NCBI RefSeq assembly: GCF_001040705.1 | Contig: NZ_CVQP01000001.1 | Coordinates: 364,324 to 428,323 of the forward strand | Length of the DNA: 64,000 bases | Direction of reading: 5' to 3' | DNA from: Rhodococcus sp. RD6.2 | Lineage (GTDB): Bacteria > Actinomycetota > Actinomycetes > Mycobacteriales > Mycobacteriaceae | Part shown: piece by piece, positions 35,292-44,624 of the stretch | Position numbering within the stretch: the first letter of the stretch is position 1 | Layout of the letters: every line of letters starts with the position of its first letter | Notes under the pieces: generated by a model | Databases searched by the model: none | The model's input: the letters and a program-made list of their open reading frames with translations, nothing else | Told to the model about the DNA's origin: nothing | Program-made: the position numbers and the translations under genes

Positions 35292-37154
35292 ATGTCAGCG
35301 CACACACTCGAGGAACTCGTCACCGGCGTCGCCTCGCGTCTGACCGCGACCACCGCCCTTACCTGGGTGGACAGTGCCGAGGAGGTCCTGCACGACCTGG
35401 TCGACTACTTCGAATTGGACGCGTGCTTCCTACGGCGGAACGACCACGACGTCCGTGCCACGATCCTCGTGGCCGAGTGGCCGCACCGAACGAACGTGCC
35501 TGATCCGGATCCCCTCGCGGTCGTCTACTTCGAGGATGCCGATCCGGAATTCGCCAGGGCCGAGCACCTCAAGGAGGTCGGCATCGTCCGGCCCGGAGGG
35601 GACGCCACCGGCTATCAGGATCGGGTGACTGCCGGATCGGGTGTACCTGCGGTGACGCTGGCGGCGATACCCCTGCTGTCCGGCGACGTGACAACCGGGA
35701 CCCTCGGCTTCGTTCGTTTCGGGGACCGGGATTGGAGTTCTGCGGAGATCAACGTGCTCAAGGCCATTGCAGCCCTCCTCACCCAGGTACAGGAACGGGT
35801 CCGTGCCGAGAGCCTCCTGCTCTACTGGGCGCACAACGACGCGCTGACCGGGTTGGCCAACCGCCGCTCGCTGCTCGAGCATCTCGTGCGCCGGATGGCG
35901 TCCGGCGAGCGGGGTCCAGTGGCCCTGATGTTCCTCGACCTGGATCGGCTCAAGACTCTCAACGACTTCCTCGGGCACACCGCCGGCGACCGGTTCATCG
36001 TCGAGATCGGTTCCCGTCTGGCGGACTCGCGTGCATCGGGTGACCTGGTGGCACGGCTCGGCGGGGACGAGTTCGTTGTCGTTCTCGGTGGGGAGGCGGA
36101 CGTGGGCACGGCGTGCCGCGAAGCGGAACGGATCAGTGAGGTCGTCAACGAGCCGGTGATACTCGGCAACGTGTCCTTCAGTCGAAGTGTGAGTGTCGGC
36201 ATTGCGGTCGGCACGCCCGGTGACTGCACGGCGGTGGATCTGCTGTGGCAGGCGGATCAGGCTGTCATCGCGGCGAAGGCGCAGGGCGGCAACGCTATAG
36301 CGGCGTTCACGGAGAGCATGCGCGCCGAGGTCGAGGTTCGGAGCATTGTCGAACTGAGCCTCCGGTCGTCGATCGACGAAGACCGGCTCCATCTCCTGTA
36401 CCAGCCGGAGGTCGATCTGCGGACCGGTCGGATCCTTGCGGTCGAAGCGCTGGCGCGGTGGGTCCACCCCGCGCTGGGACTGCTGTTGCCGCAGTCGTTC
36501 ATCCCGGTCGCCGAGTCGACGAATCTTGCGAGTGAGCTGGGTGCGTGGGTGTTGCGTCGGGCGTGCAGTGACTATGCCCGGTGGCGCGCGGCGACTCCCG
36601 GCCTCGACATCACGCTGAGAGTGAACGTGTCACCGGCGCAACTGGTGGGTCTCGAGTTCCTCGAGGTCGTCTCGCGGATCCTCGACGAGCACGCCGTCCG
36701 CGGTGATCGGTTGTGCCTCGAGATCACCGAGAATGCAGTGGTCGGCGACCTGGACCGAACCCGCGTCGCACTTCAGGGGCTGGCCGATCTCGGGGTCCGG
36801 GTGGCGATCGACGACTTCGGGACGGGGTACAGCTCCCTGGCCCAACTCAAACAGCTGCGGTTCGACGTGCTGAAGATCGACCGCGAGTTCGTTCGTGACC
36901 TCGGCAACTCTCCGGGTGATCTTGCGATCGTCAAGTCCATCGTGGGATTGGCCAGGTCGTTCGACCTCGATCTGGTTGCCGAGGGGGTGGAGAACGACAC
37001 GGCTGCGGAGGTACTGCTCGGATTGGGCTGCAACCGGGCCCAGGGTTTCCTGCTCAGTCCACCAGTGACAGTGGAGCGCTGCGGCGAGTTGCTCCGTGCC
37101 GGATGGATTCCGGTGGACCCGGCTCTGCGCACACCCCGTCGTCTCAACGTCTAG
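35292..37154 (+). CDS. GAF-GGDEF-EAL cyclic-di-GMP synthase/phosphodiesterase (Rv1354c-like)
   Basis: Bifunctional c-di-GMP enzyme of 620 residues, matching the size of M. tuberculosis Rv1354c. An N-terminal GAF-like sensor (about 10-160) precedes a GGDEF domain with an intact RLGGDEF active site near residue 256; the inhibitory RxxD motif five residues upstream is not preserved (ASGD). The EAL domain retains EALARW near 385, Asn in RVNVSPAQL, LEITEN, DDFGTGYSS, KIDREFV, AEGVE and NRAQGF, so it should hydrolyse c-di-GMP. No membrane segment is visible. It is the last gene of the operon beginning at 31446 and immediately precedes the initiating sugar transferase, suggesting second-messenger control of exopolysaccharide. 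Confidence 0.92.
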   Translation: MSAHTLEELVTGVASRLTATTALTWVDSAEEVLHDLVDYFELDACFLRRNDHDVRATILVAEWPHRTNVPDPDPLAVVYFEDADPEFARAEHLKEVGIVRPGGDATGYQDRVTAGSGVPAVTLAAIPLLSGDVTTGTLGFVRFGDRDWSSAEINVLKAIAALLTQVQERVRAESLLLYWAHNDALTGLANRRSLLEHLVRRMASGERGPVALMFLDLDRLKTLNDFLGHTAGDRFIVEIGSRLADSRASGDLVARLGGDEFVVVLGGEADVGTACREAERISEVVNEPVILGNVSFSRSVSVGIAVGTPGDCTAVDLLWQADQAVIAAKAQGGNAIAAFTESMRAEVEVRSIVELSLRSSIDEDRLHLLYQPEVDLRTGRILAVEALARWVHPALGLLLPQSFIPVAESTNLASELGAWVLRRACSDYARWRAATPGLDITLRVNVSPAQLVGLEFLEVVSRILDEHAVRGDRLCLEITENAVVGDLDRTRVALQGLADLGVRVAIDDFGTGYSSLAQLKQLRFDVLKIDREFVRDLGNSPGDLAIVKSIVGLARSFDLDLVAEGVENDTAAEVLLGLGCNRAQGFLLSPPVTVERCGELLRAGWIPVDPALRTPRRLNV

Positions 37155-37230
37155 TCCACAGGCCTGAAACAGGGTGGCGACATTGCTTGAGTAGAATAAC
37201 CAACTTGGAGTATGTTTTAGCGATGGTTTG

Positions 37231-37266
37231 TTGAGTCAATGACGATCATCGGGCGGTATATTCCGG
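37231..37266 (+). promoter_or_regulatory. Possible promoter for leaderless transcription of the sugar transferase
   Basis: A TATATT hexamer (37257-37262) ends four bases before the ATG at 37267, the spacing expected for a leaderless mRNA beginning at or next to the start codon, and no ribosome-binding site is present. An upstream TTGAGT (37231-37236) is at 20 bases, longer than ideal. The surrounding 37155-37266 region is A/T-rich. Confidence 0.4.
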
Positions 37267-38823
37267 ATGTGCGAATGCAGCGCGGTTGCGGGCGCCGAGG
37301 CAGACACGCGAGACACGTCAGCTCTGGTGTGTCCGGTGTGTGGACGGCCTTTCGCAGAAGTCGCCCGTCCGTTCGGGGCCTGGCGGCTACCGCTGCCGTT
37401 GCCGCCCCCGCCGCGGCCGGGTTGGGAGTCCCGCTACGGACTGATGGCGCTCGGGGTCGACGTCCTCAGCCTGCTGGCCGCCGACCTGTTCGTCTCGGTC
37501 TTCTACCACGACCCGGAGGTACTCGAACATCCCGCCAATCTTGCTGTTGCGCTGGCCGTTCCGATTTGTGCACTGCTTTCCCTCGCGCTCAACCACGCCT
37601 GGGACCCGAGGATCCTGGGTTGCGGTCCCGAGGAGTTCCGTCGCGTCGCGTCGGCTTACGTGACGGTGATTGCCGTGATGGCGGTGGCCGGCTACGCGGC
37701 CGCAATGGCAGGCGGGCATTCGTGGGTGTTCGGGACCCTGCCGCTCGCGGCGGCGGCGTCCCTGGCCGGGCGCAAGTTGCTGCGCACATGGCTTCATCGT
37801 CGCCGCAGGTCAGGGGCGTATCTGCGGTCGGTGGTCGCGGCCGGTGACGAGGCGTCGGTGCGGGAGCTGATCCACCGGACCCGGGCGGCCACCAACACGG
37901 GCTGGAACGTCGAAGCGATCTGCCTCTCTCGCTCCGACCCGGCCCAGGAACTGCCACTGGAGATCGACGGAGTGCCTGTCGTCGGCACCGAGCGTGACGT
38001 TGTCGGGATCGTCGCGCTGCGTGGTTTCGCCGCGGTGGCGCTGCTCCCGTCGATCGGCTGGACACCGGCGCGGACCCAGCGCCTCGCCTGGGACCTCGAG
38101 GGCACCGGGGCGGACCTCCTCATCGCTCCCGCCCTCATGGACATCGTCGGGCCCCGGCTGCACATCAGCCCGGTGGCGGGTACACCGTTGCTCCAGTTGA
38201 GTGCGCCGCGGTTCACCGGACCGGCGTGGGTGGTCAAGTCCGTCCTCGACCGGGTTCTCGCGCTCGGGTTGCTGATCGCGATGCTGCCACTTCTGCTGGC
38301 GGTCGGCGGTGCGATTCGACTGACCAGTCCGGGGCCCGCGTTCTACCGTCAGACGCGGGTCGGACGGGCAGGCACCACCTTCGAGATGATCAAGTTCCGC
38401 AGCATGGTGCGCGACGCCGATACCCGGCTGGCCGCGTTGTCGTCCGCCGACGAGGGTGCGGGTGTCCTGTTCAAGATCAAGGATGATCCGCGGGTCACCC
38501 GGGTGGGCCACTTCATCCGGCGCTACTCCATCGACGAGCTGCCGCAGCTGTTCAACGTGGTGGCCGGGCACATGTCGCTCGTCGGCCCTCGGCCGCCGCT
38601 GATCGCCGAGGTCGAGAAGTACGACGACGGCGGCGTCCGGCGCCGGATGCTCGTCAAACCCGGACTGACGGGACTCTGGCAGGTCAGCGGCCGCAGCGAT
38701 CTCTCGTGGGAGGAATCGGTGCGCATGGACCTCCGGTACGTCGAGAACTGGTCGATGACCCTCGACCTGATGATCCTCTGGAAGACCGCCGCCGCCGTGT
38801 TCCGCGCCGAGGGCGCGTACTGA
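37267..38823 (+). CDS. Polyprenyl-phosphate sugar-1-phosphate transferase (WbaP/CpsE-like initiating enzyme)
   Basis: Transfers the first sugar-1-phosphate from a nucleotide sugar to undecaprenyl or decaprenyl phosphate, starting the repeat unit. The 518-residue protein has four N-terminal membrane segments (about 55-190), a central CoA-binding-like domain, a fifth membrane segment near 330 and the C-terminal bacterial sugar transferase domain with FYRQTRVGRAGTTFEMIKFRSM near 360, DELPQLFNVVAGHMSLVGPRPP near 425 and KPGLTGLWQVSGRSDLSWEE near 465. Unusually, the N-terminus carries a CPVC motif (residue 22) suggesting a metal ribbon. No ribosome-binding site precedes ATG 37267, consistent with leaderless translation. 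Confidence 0.9.
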   Translation: MCECSAVAGAEADTRDTSALVCPVCGRPFAEVARPFGAWRLPLPLPPPPRPGWESRYGLMALGVDVLSLLAADLFVSVFYHDPEVLEHPANLAVALAVPICALLSLALNHAWDPRILGCGPEEFRRVASAYVTVIAVMAVAGYAAAMAGGHSWVFGTLPLAAAASLAGRKLLRTWLHRRRRSGAYLRSVVAAGDEASVRELIHRTRAATNTGWNVEAICLSRSDPAQELPLEIDGVPVVGTERDVVGIVALRGFAAVALLPSIGWTPARTQRLAWDLEGTGADLLIAPALMDIVGPRLHISPVAGTPLLQLSAPRFTGPAWVVKSVLDRVLALGLLIAMLPLLLAVGGAIRLTSPGPAFYRQTRVGRAGTTFEMIKFRSMVRDADTRLAALSSADEGAGVLFKIKDDPRVTRVGHFIRRYSIDELPQLFNVVAGHMSLVGPRPPLIAEVEKYDDGGVRRRMLVKPGLTGLWQVSGRSDLSWEESVRMDLRYVENWSMTLDLMILWKTAAAVFRAEGAY

Positions 38824-38876
38824 GCAGTCGAATCGCCCTGAACAGCCGGGACCGCCTTTGTGGTCACCGTCCATGG

Positions 38877-39617
38877 ATGATGGGCACGGTGAGCCGACGA
38901 ATCGTGACACTGCGAGCCGGTGCGGCACTCCTGCTCGGCATCGTCTTGGCCGGGTGCGTCCGGGACGTCCCGGAGCCGATCCCACAGAACATCCCGCCGC
39001 TCCCCGGAATCGCGTTGCCGCCGATCGACGTCGACGCACCGGGCCGCACCGCGGACCAGCTCTCCGAGTGGGCGGCAGCGGTGTCCGACCAGACCCGCGT
39101 CTCGACCACCGCGCTCGAGGCATACGGCTATGCGGCCGCGGTGATGGCGCAGTCCCGGCCCGACTGCGGAATCACCTGGACGACCATCGCCGGCATCGCG
39201 GGCGTCGAGAGCAGGCACGGCACCCACCGCGGGGCGTCCCTCGCCGCCGACGGCACGGTCACCCCGCCGATCCGGGGCATCCCACTCGACGGCGGCCCCG
39301 GAGTCGCCGAGATCCCGGACACCGACGGCGGCGTCCTCGACGGTGACGCCGTCCACGACCGTGCGATGGGGCCGCTGCAGTTCATTCCCGAAACCTGGCG
39401 CAGGTGGGGAGTCGATGCCAACGGTGACGGTGTCGTCGACGCCGACAGCATCGACGACGCAGCCCTCACCGCCGCGCGCTACCTGTGTGCCCGCGGCGGC
39501 GACCTCACCGCGGAGGCAGGCTGGCGGCAGGCGCTGATGGCCTACAACCTGTCCGGGGAGTACCTCGTCGACGTCCGAGACCGGGCCAACACCTATGCCG
39601 TGCGGAGCATGCCCTGA
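38877..39617 (+). CDS. Lytic murein transglycosylase lipoprotein (LpqU-like)
   Basis: Predicted cell-envelope lipoprotein that cleaves peptidoglycan glycan strands. After a hydrophobic stretch the lipobox LAGC places the acylated Cys near residue 27. The MltB-type SLT core includes the catalytic Glu in AGVESRHGTH near 110, DRAMGPLQFIPETWRRWG near 165 and the calcium-type loop DANGDGVVDADSIDD near 185. ATG 38877 and 38880 and GTG 38889 are all possible starts. It is the counterpart of mycobacterial Rv1022, which directly follows mazG there; here about 35 kb separates them. Confidence 0.88.
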   Translation: MMGTVSRRIVTLRAGAALLLGIVLAGCVRDVPEPIPQNIPPLPGIALPPIDVDAPGRTADQLSEWAAAVSDQTRVSTTALEAYGYAAAVMAQSRPDCGITWTTIAGIAGVESRHGTHRGASLAADGTVTPPIRGIPLDGGPGVAEIPDTDGGVLDGDAVHDRAMGPLQFIPETWRRWGVDANGDGVVDADSIDDAALTAARYLCARGGDLTAEAGWRQALMAYNLSGEYLVDVRDRANTYAVRSMP

Positions 39618-39659
39618 CTTCCCTGCCCGGCGTGTGCGGCGGCGTCACAGCCGGTTGGG

Positions 39660-39688
39660 TTGGTTACCCTCGGACCTGGCACTATGTT
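39660..39688 (+). promoter_or_regulatory. Predicted sigma70-type promoter of eno
   Basis: TTGGTT (39660-39665) and TATGTT (39683-39688) are separated by exactly 17 bases, about 80 bases upstream of the eno GTG. The pair matches the actinobacterial housekeeping consensus reasonably well, and an AAGGAG ribosome-binding site follows before the start. Confidence 0.6.
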
Positions 39689-39756
39689 GCGAAATGCCAA
39701 CGCTCGACGTGACCGCGTCGGGTGGCGTCGCCCAGAACGAGTACAGCCGCCGATAA

Positions 39757-41049
<1,293 letters not shown>

Positions 41050-41065
41050 CCGGTCGTAGCAGATC

Positions 41066-41767
41066 ATGAGCCAGCGCGGCAGGTCCCGACCGAGCGGGAG
41101 CCCGGTCGGCCGCGACCCCCGTCGCGCCCGTGACGGGTCGGGTCCGCGTCGATCGACGCGGACCCGACCGGCGGGACCTGCCTCGCCCGGCAACAGGGCC
41201 GAGGGCGCCTCGGACACGGCACCGTCGCCGACGGAGAAGCCCGTCGGTGCCCGGGGGAATCGCCGCGGCAGAGCCCAGACCGGACCCGAACGCACCATCC
41301 TCGGGTTGTCCACCGCTCGTGCCGTCGTACTCGCGATGGTGCTGTGTGCGGTGGTCCTGACTTTGGCGATGCCGCTGCGTACCTATCTCAGCCAGCGCAA
41401 CGAAGCAGAGCAGGTGGCCGAGCAGCGCGCACAACTCGAAGAGGACGTCGCGCGGCTCACTCGGGAGAACGAGCAGGCGGACGACCCGGCCCATGTGCGG
41501 GCGCAGGCGCGTGAGCGCCTGCAGTACGTGATGCCAGGGGAGACCCCGTATCAGGTCCAGCTCCCGGGGGCGACTGCGCCGCCGGTCGAGGACCTGACAA
41601 AACCCAAGCACGACAACGACCCTTGGTACACCGACCTGTGGCGACCGATCGCTGAGCCGCAGCCGACGCCCACCAAGGCGCCTGCGCTCGCACCGACGGT
41701 TCCGCCCGCACCGGACGACGCGGGGACGATGACCATTCCGGACGATCAAGGAGGAACCCCCCGGTGA
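41066..41767 (+). CDS. Septum formation initiator family protein (FtsB/DivIC-like)
   Basis: Bitopic membrane protein of 233 residues and counterpart of mycobacterial Rv1024. A long basic, Pro/Arg/Gly-rich cytoplasmic N-terminus (about 85 residues) is followed by one membrane segment (VVLAMVLCAVVLTLAM), a leucine-zipper coiled coil rich in QAEQVAEQRAQLEEDVARL, the RERLQYVMPGETPYQV segment typical of DivIC, and a Pro-rich external tail. It should join the FtsQLB-type divisome complex. Its stop overlaps the next GTG. Confidence 0.9.
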   Translation: MSQRGRSRPSGSPVGRDPRRARDGSGPRRSTRTRPAGPASPGNRAEGASDTAPSPTEKPVGARGNRRGRAQTGPERTILGLSTARAVVLAMVLCAVVLTLAMPLRTYLSQRNEAEQVAEQRAQLEEDVARLTRENEQADDPAHVRAQARERLQYVMPGETPYQVQLPGATAPPVEDLTKPKHDNDPWYTDLWRPIAEPQPTPTKAPALAPTVPPAPDDAGTMTIPDDQGGTPR

Positions 41768-42300
41768 GCGAGCACGAGATTCCACAGGCCGACCTGGACG
41801 CGGTGGCAGCTCAGTTGGGTCGCGAACCGCGCGGTGTCCTCGCGATCGCGTACCGCGCACCGGACGGCACCCCCGGCGTCGTCAAGACGGCACCGCGACT
41901 GCCCGACGGCACCCCGTTCCCGACTCTGTACTACCTGACGGACCCGCGGCTGACCGCCGAGGCCAGCAGGCAGGAGTCGGCGGGAGTGATGCGGGAGATG
42001 ACCGAACGTCTCACCCGTGACCCGGAACTCGCCGCGAACTACCGCAGCGCGCACGAGTCGTACCTCGCCGAACGTAACGAGATCGAGTCCCTCGGAACGG
42101 ATTTCACCGGGGGAGGGATGCCGGACCGCGTCAAGTGCCTGCACGTCCTGATGGCGCACTCGCTGGCGAAGGGTCCGGGTGTCAATCTGCTCGGCGACGA
42201 GTCCATCGCTCTCGCGGCCGACCACGGCCTGCGCGGCACGGCGATCCCCGTCGACTGGCCCGCGTACGTCGCGCCCGAGGCGGCCGGGGACACCGAATGA
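41764..42300 (+). CDS. DUF501 family protein
   Basis: Conserved actinobacterial protein of 178 residues, counterpart of Rv1025. It has DUF501 marks: AAQLGREPRGVLAIAYR at the N-terminus, PDGTPFPTLYYLTDPRLTAE near residue 48, and the cysteine/histidine-containing MPDRVKCLHVLMAHSLAKGPG near 118, which could bind metal. The GTG start overlaps the FtsB-like stop, and its stop overlaps the phosphatase start (ATGA). Function unknown; fixed position between division and polyphosphate genes is the main clue. Confidence 0.9.
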   Translation: MSEHEIPQADLDAVAAQLGREPRGVLAIAYRAPDGTPGVVKTAPRLPDGTPFPTLYYLTDPRLTAEASRQESAGVMREMTERLTRDPELAANYRSAHESYLAERNEIESLGTDFTGGGMPDRVKCLHVLMAHSLAKGPGVNLLGDESIALAADHGLRGTAIPVDWPAYVAPEAAGDTE

Positions 42301-43238
42301 CGCGCGTCGCCGCCATCGACTGCGGCACCAACTCGATTCGACTGCTCGTCGCCGACGCCGAGAACGGTGCGCTGACCGACGTCGTGCGGGAGATGCGGGT
42401 CAACCGCCTCGGGCAGGGGGTCGACGCCAACGGTCGGTTCGCGCCCGAGGCCATCGAACGCACCCGGGTTGCGCTCGAGGAGTACGCGGGGATGATCCGC
42501 GAAACGGGTGCAACGAAGGTCCGCATGGTCGCGACGTCCGCCACCCGCGACGCCGCCAACCGCGAGGACTTCTTCGCGATGACCCGCGAGGTCCTCGGTG
42601 CGGTGATCCCCGGTGCCGAAGCCGAGGTCATCACCGGCGACGAGGAGGCCCGGCTGTCTTTTGCCGGCGCCGTCGGCGAACTCGATTCCGCGGCAGGGCC
42701 TTTCGTGGTCGTCGATCTCGGTGGCGGATCCACGGAACTCGTCCTCGGCGACTCGACCGGCGTCCACGCGGCGTACTCGACGAACATCGGCTGTGTGCGG
42801 CTCACCGAACGCTGCCTGCACGACGACCCGCCGACTGCCGACCAGGTCGAGGAGGCCCGCGCGGTCGCCGCGGAGAAACTCGGTGAGGCGTTCGACCGTG
42901 TGCCCGTCGAACAGGCACACACCTGGGTCGGGGTCGCGGGCACCATGACCACCCTCGCCGCGGTGTCCCTCGAACTACCCGAGTACGACGCCGAGCAGGT
43001 GCACCTGTCGCGGATGTCGTTGGAGCGGCTGCACGAGGTCAACGATTCGCTGCTGAACAAGACACACGACCAGCGCGCCGAGATCACCGTCATCCACCCG
43101 GGACGGGTCGACGTCATCGGCGGCGGCGCCATCGTGGCCGACGTCCTCGGAGTGGAACTGGCCCGGCGCGCAGGCATCACCGAACTGATCGTCAGCGAAC
43201 ACGACATCCTCGACGGGATCGCCCTGTCGATCCTCTGA
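42297..43238 (+). CDS. Ppx/GppA family exopolyphosphatase
   Basis: ASKHA-fold phosphatase of 313 residues acting on polyphosphate or pppGpp. Phosphate loops are visible as AAIDCGTNSIRLLVAD at the N-terminus and VVDLGGGSTELVLG near residue 140, with VRMVATSATRDAANR near 75. It is the short single-domain type found in Mycobacteriales (Rv1026 counterpart), lacking the C-terminal HD-like domain of E. coli Ppx. Translationally coupled to DUF501; a tRNA gene follows 39 bases after the stop. Confidence 0.92.
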   Translation: MTRVAAIDCGTNSIRLLVADAENGALTDVVREMRVNRLGQGVDANGRFAPEAIERTRVALEEYAGMIRETGATKVRMVATSATRDAANREDFFAMTREVLGAVIPGAEAEVITGDEEARLSFAGAVGELDSAAGPFVVVDLGGGSTELVLGDSTGVHAAYSTNIGCVRLTERCLHDDPPTADQVEEARAVAAEKLGEAFDRVPVEQAHTWVGVAGTMTTLAAVSLELPEYDAEQVHLSRMSLERLHEVNDSLLNKTHDQRAEITVIHPGRVDVIGGGAIVADVLGVELARRAGITELIVSEHDILDGIALSIL

Positions 43239-43277
43239 CGGCCCCTAGAGTCGTTTCCGACGACCGTCGGGAGGAAA

Positions 43278-43351
43278 GCCCCCGTAGCCCAATTGGCAGA
43301 GGCAGCGGACTTAAAATCCGCCAAGTGTCGGTTCGAGTCCGACCGGGGGCA
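43278..43351 (+). tRNA. tRNA-Leu (anticodon UAA), type I variable arm
   Basis: A 74-base cloverleaf: seven-base-pair acceptor GCCCCCG/CGGGGGC, anticodon stem GCGGA/TCCGC with loop CTTAAAA giving anticodon UAA, T arm GTCGG/CCGAC with TTCGAGT loop, and discriminator A. The 3' CCA is not encoded. The anticodon reads UUA (Leu), and A73 suits leucine, but the variable region is only five bases (CAAGT), whereas bacterial tRNA-Leu normally has a long variable arm. The 3' half is duplicated at 47459-47507, so the gene is an integration site. Confidence 0.85.
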
Positions 43352-43651
43352 CAGGTCAAGGCGTTGAAGGCGTTGGCGCCGACAAACAGATGGCGAATGC
43401 CCCGAGAACGTGCGGGTGGGTTGGATTCTCGCTTCATCGAGCTCCATGGGCCAGATGAAACTGAGCGGTGGGTCCGGAGGACTCGACCTCCTCCGGACCC
43501 ACCTCTTCAGTAGCCGTGCGGGCGCTAGCCTCACGACCATGCAGTCCAGCTCCTGAGACTGCGTTTCCGTCCGAGACCTCAACGGGTATTCAGCATCGCC
43601 ACTCGAGGTATCGACGGGCACCGGACGCACTACTGCCGCGAGTGCGGCGCC
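43352..43651. other. Gene-poor stretch after the tRNA
   Basis: Apart from the terminator hairpin at 43467-43503, no coding region is supported. A TAGCCT box followed by ATG at 43539 resembles a leaderless start, but the frame closes after five codons, so it may be the remnant of a gene lost at the left end of the element. Confidence 0.4.
43467..43503. terminator. Strong hairpin terminator downstream of the tRNA
   Basis: Arms GGTGGGTCCGGAGGA (43467-43481) and its exact complement (43489-43503) form a 15-base-pair stem with a seven-base loop. There is no long T-run, as is common for high-GC actinobacterial terminators. Confidence 0.75.
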
Positions 43652-43855
43652 TTACTTACCGGCCGCCGTGCTCCGGAGCTCAGCCGCAGCGGGACCGGTG
43701 GGCACCAGAGCGCCACCAACAGCGACGTCGTCATCCATCGCCCTGATCGTGGCTCGGGTGAGCACCCTGATGGTGCGGGCCTGCAGTTCGATGGCGGCGT
43801 CGGCAGCCGCGAGCCCGATCACGATCGGGCCGCCGATCCACAGCGGAAGTCGCAT
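43652..43855 (-). CDS. Small hypothetical protein of the integrated element (67 aa)
   Basis: A 67-residue protein with a hydrophobic N-terminal half (LWIGGPIVIGLAAADAAIEL) that could be one membrane segment or a secretion signal, then an amphipathic basic stretch. GGGAG six bases before ATG 43855 supports translation. It lies near the tRNA end of the element; upstream is a GC-rich hairpin. Not recognised as any family. Confidence 0.55.
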   Translation of the reverse strand: MRLPLWIGGPIVIGLAAADAAIELQARTIRVLTRATIRAMDDDVAVGGALVPTGPAAAELRSTAAGK

Positions 43856-43879
43856 TCGAGTCTCCCAAGTTGAAGGGTG

Positions 43880-43906
43880 GCCCGCCGGCAGAGGAGGCCG
43901 GCGGGC
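43880..43906. terminator. GC-rich hairpin in the element
   Basis: GCCCGCCGGC and GCCGGCGGGC-type arms flank a short AGAGGAG loop. It lies on the minus strand between the small membrane protein gene at 44191 and the small gene at 43855 and probably terminates the former. A similar hairpin occurs at 44456-44492. Confidence 0.5.
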
Positions 43907-44190
43907 CTACGCCGCCCTCCCGGGAGAGAGGGCGACGCGCCAGCGAACATAGCTTCCGCCTCATGTGACTCGCGAGTACCAAACCAACCAGGCGCTTGGT
44001 GCAGTGGAGGGTGACGCTGCTGGCTGGACGCCTTTTGCCTGCGAGTTGCGGAAGTCGTTGCTGCCGTGGCCTTGTGCGCCGTACGCGTTACGACCGAGCG
44101 GGGGCTCGAAGCCCGTCGAATGCAAGGGGAGATACCTGCTCGCCAGGTTTCGTGCACCGGGCTGACGATTGATTCACAGGCTGTGAGTAA

Positions 44191-44397
44191 CTATCCAGGC
44201 AACTGAGTAGCTGCCGCGCTTGTTTCCGTCTCGCTTCGACGTCTCGTGGCAAGGGTCGCCAATACCCCACCTACAGCGGCGGTGCCCCACACCACGATGC
44301 TCGCCAGGACGTCCATGCCAGTGGCGGAGACAGCGACAAGCGTCGCCGCGATGGTTGCCGCCCATGCGGCTGCTGCTAGGTAGCGGTGTCGATCCAC
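44191..44397 (-). CDS. Small two-pass membrane protein of the integrated element (68 aa)
   Basis: A 68-residue protein with two hydrophobic helices, AAAAWAATIAATLVAVSA and VLASIVVWGTAAVGGVLATL, joined by a GMD turn, and a basic tail ATRRRSETE. The pattern is that of a small integral membrane protein. The likely start is GTG 44397, with a poor ribosome-binding site. No family recognised. Confidence 0.5.
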   Translation of the reverse strand: MDRHRYLAAAAWAATIAATLVAVSATGMDVLASIVVWGTAAVGGVLATLATRRRSETETSAAATQLPG

Positions 44398-44455
44398 TCA
44401 TGGATTGAATCAGACAACCCCGACGCAGCAAATATTAGGCAAGTAGTGAACGCAG

Positions 44456-44492
44456 AAGGCCCGCCAGGCCTGAGGAGTAGCCGGCGGGCCGC
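44456..44492. terminator. Hairpin downstream of the 91-aa membrane protein gene
   Basis: GGCCCGCC and GGCGGGCC form eight-base-pair arms around an 18-20-base loop region, starting about 130 bases downstream of the minus-strand gene that ends at 44625. It resembles the hairpin at 43880-43906. Confidence 0.4.
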
Positions 44493-44624
44493 CGCCTGCG
44501 AAGAGCTTGGGGTCTGCAGGCAGCACGGCTGATCGTAGGCCAACAAATAGCAAGTGCGCAGCTACACGCCGAACGGTGGCCGTAGGCGCTACCTACCGCG
44601 CCGACGGGCGTTATGCGGCCAAGC

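Noticed and set aside
42182-43630. Minus-strand open frame crossing the ppx and tRNA genes
   Set aside because: Crosses a structural RNA and is antisense to a conserved gene; no family resemblance.
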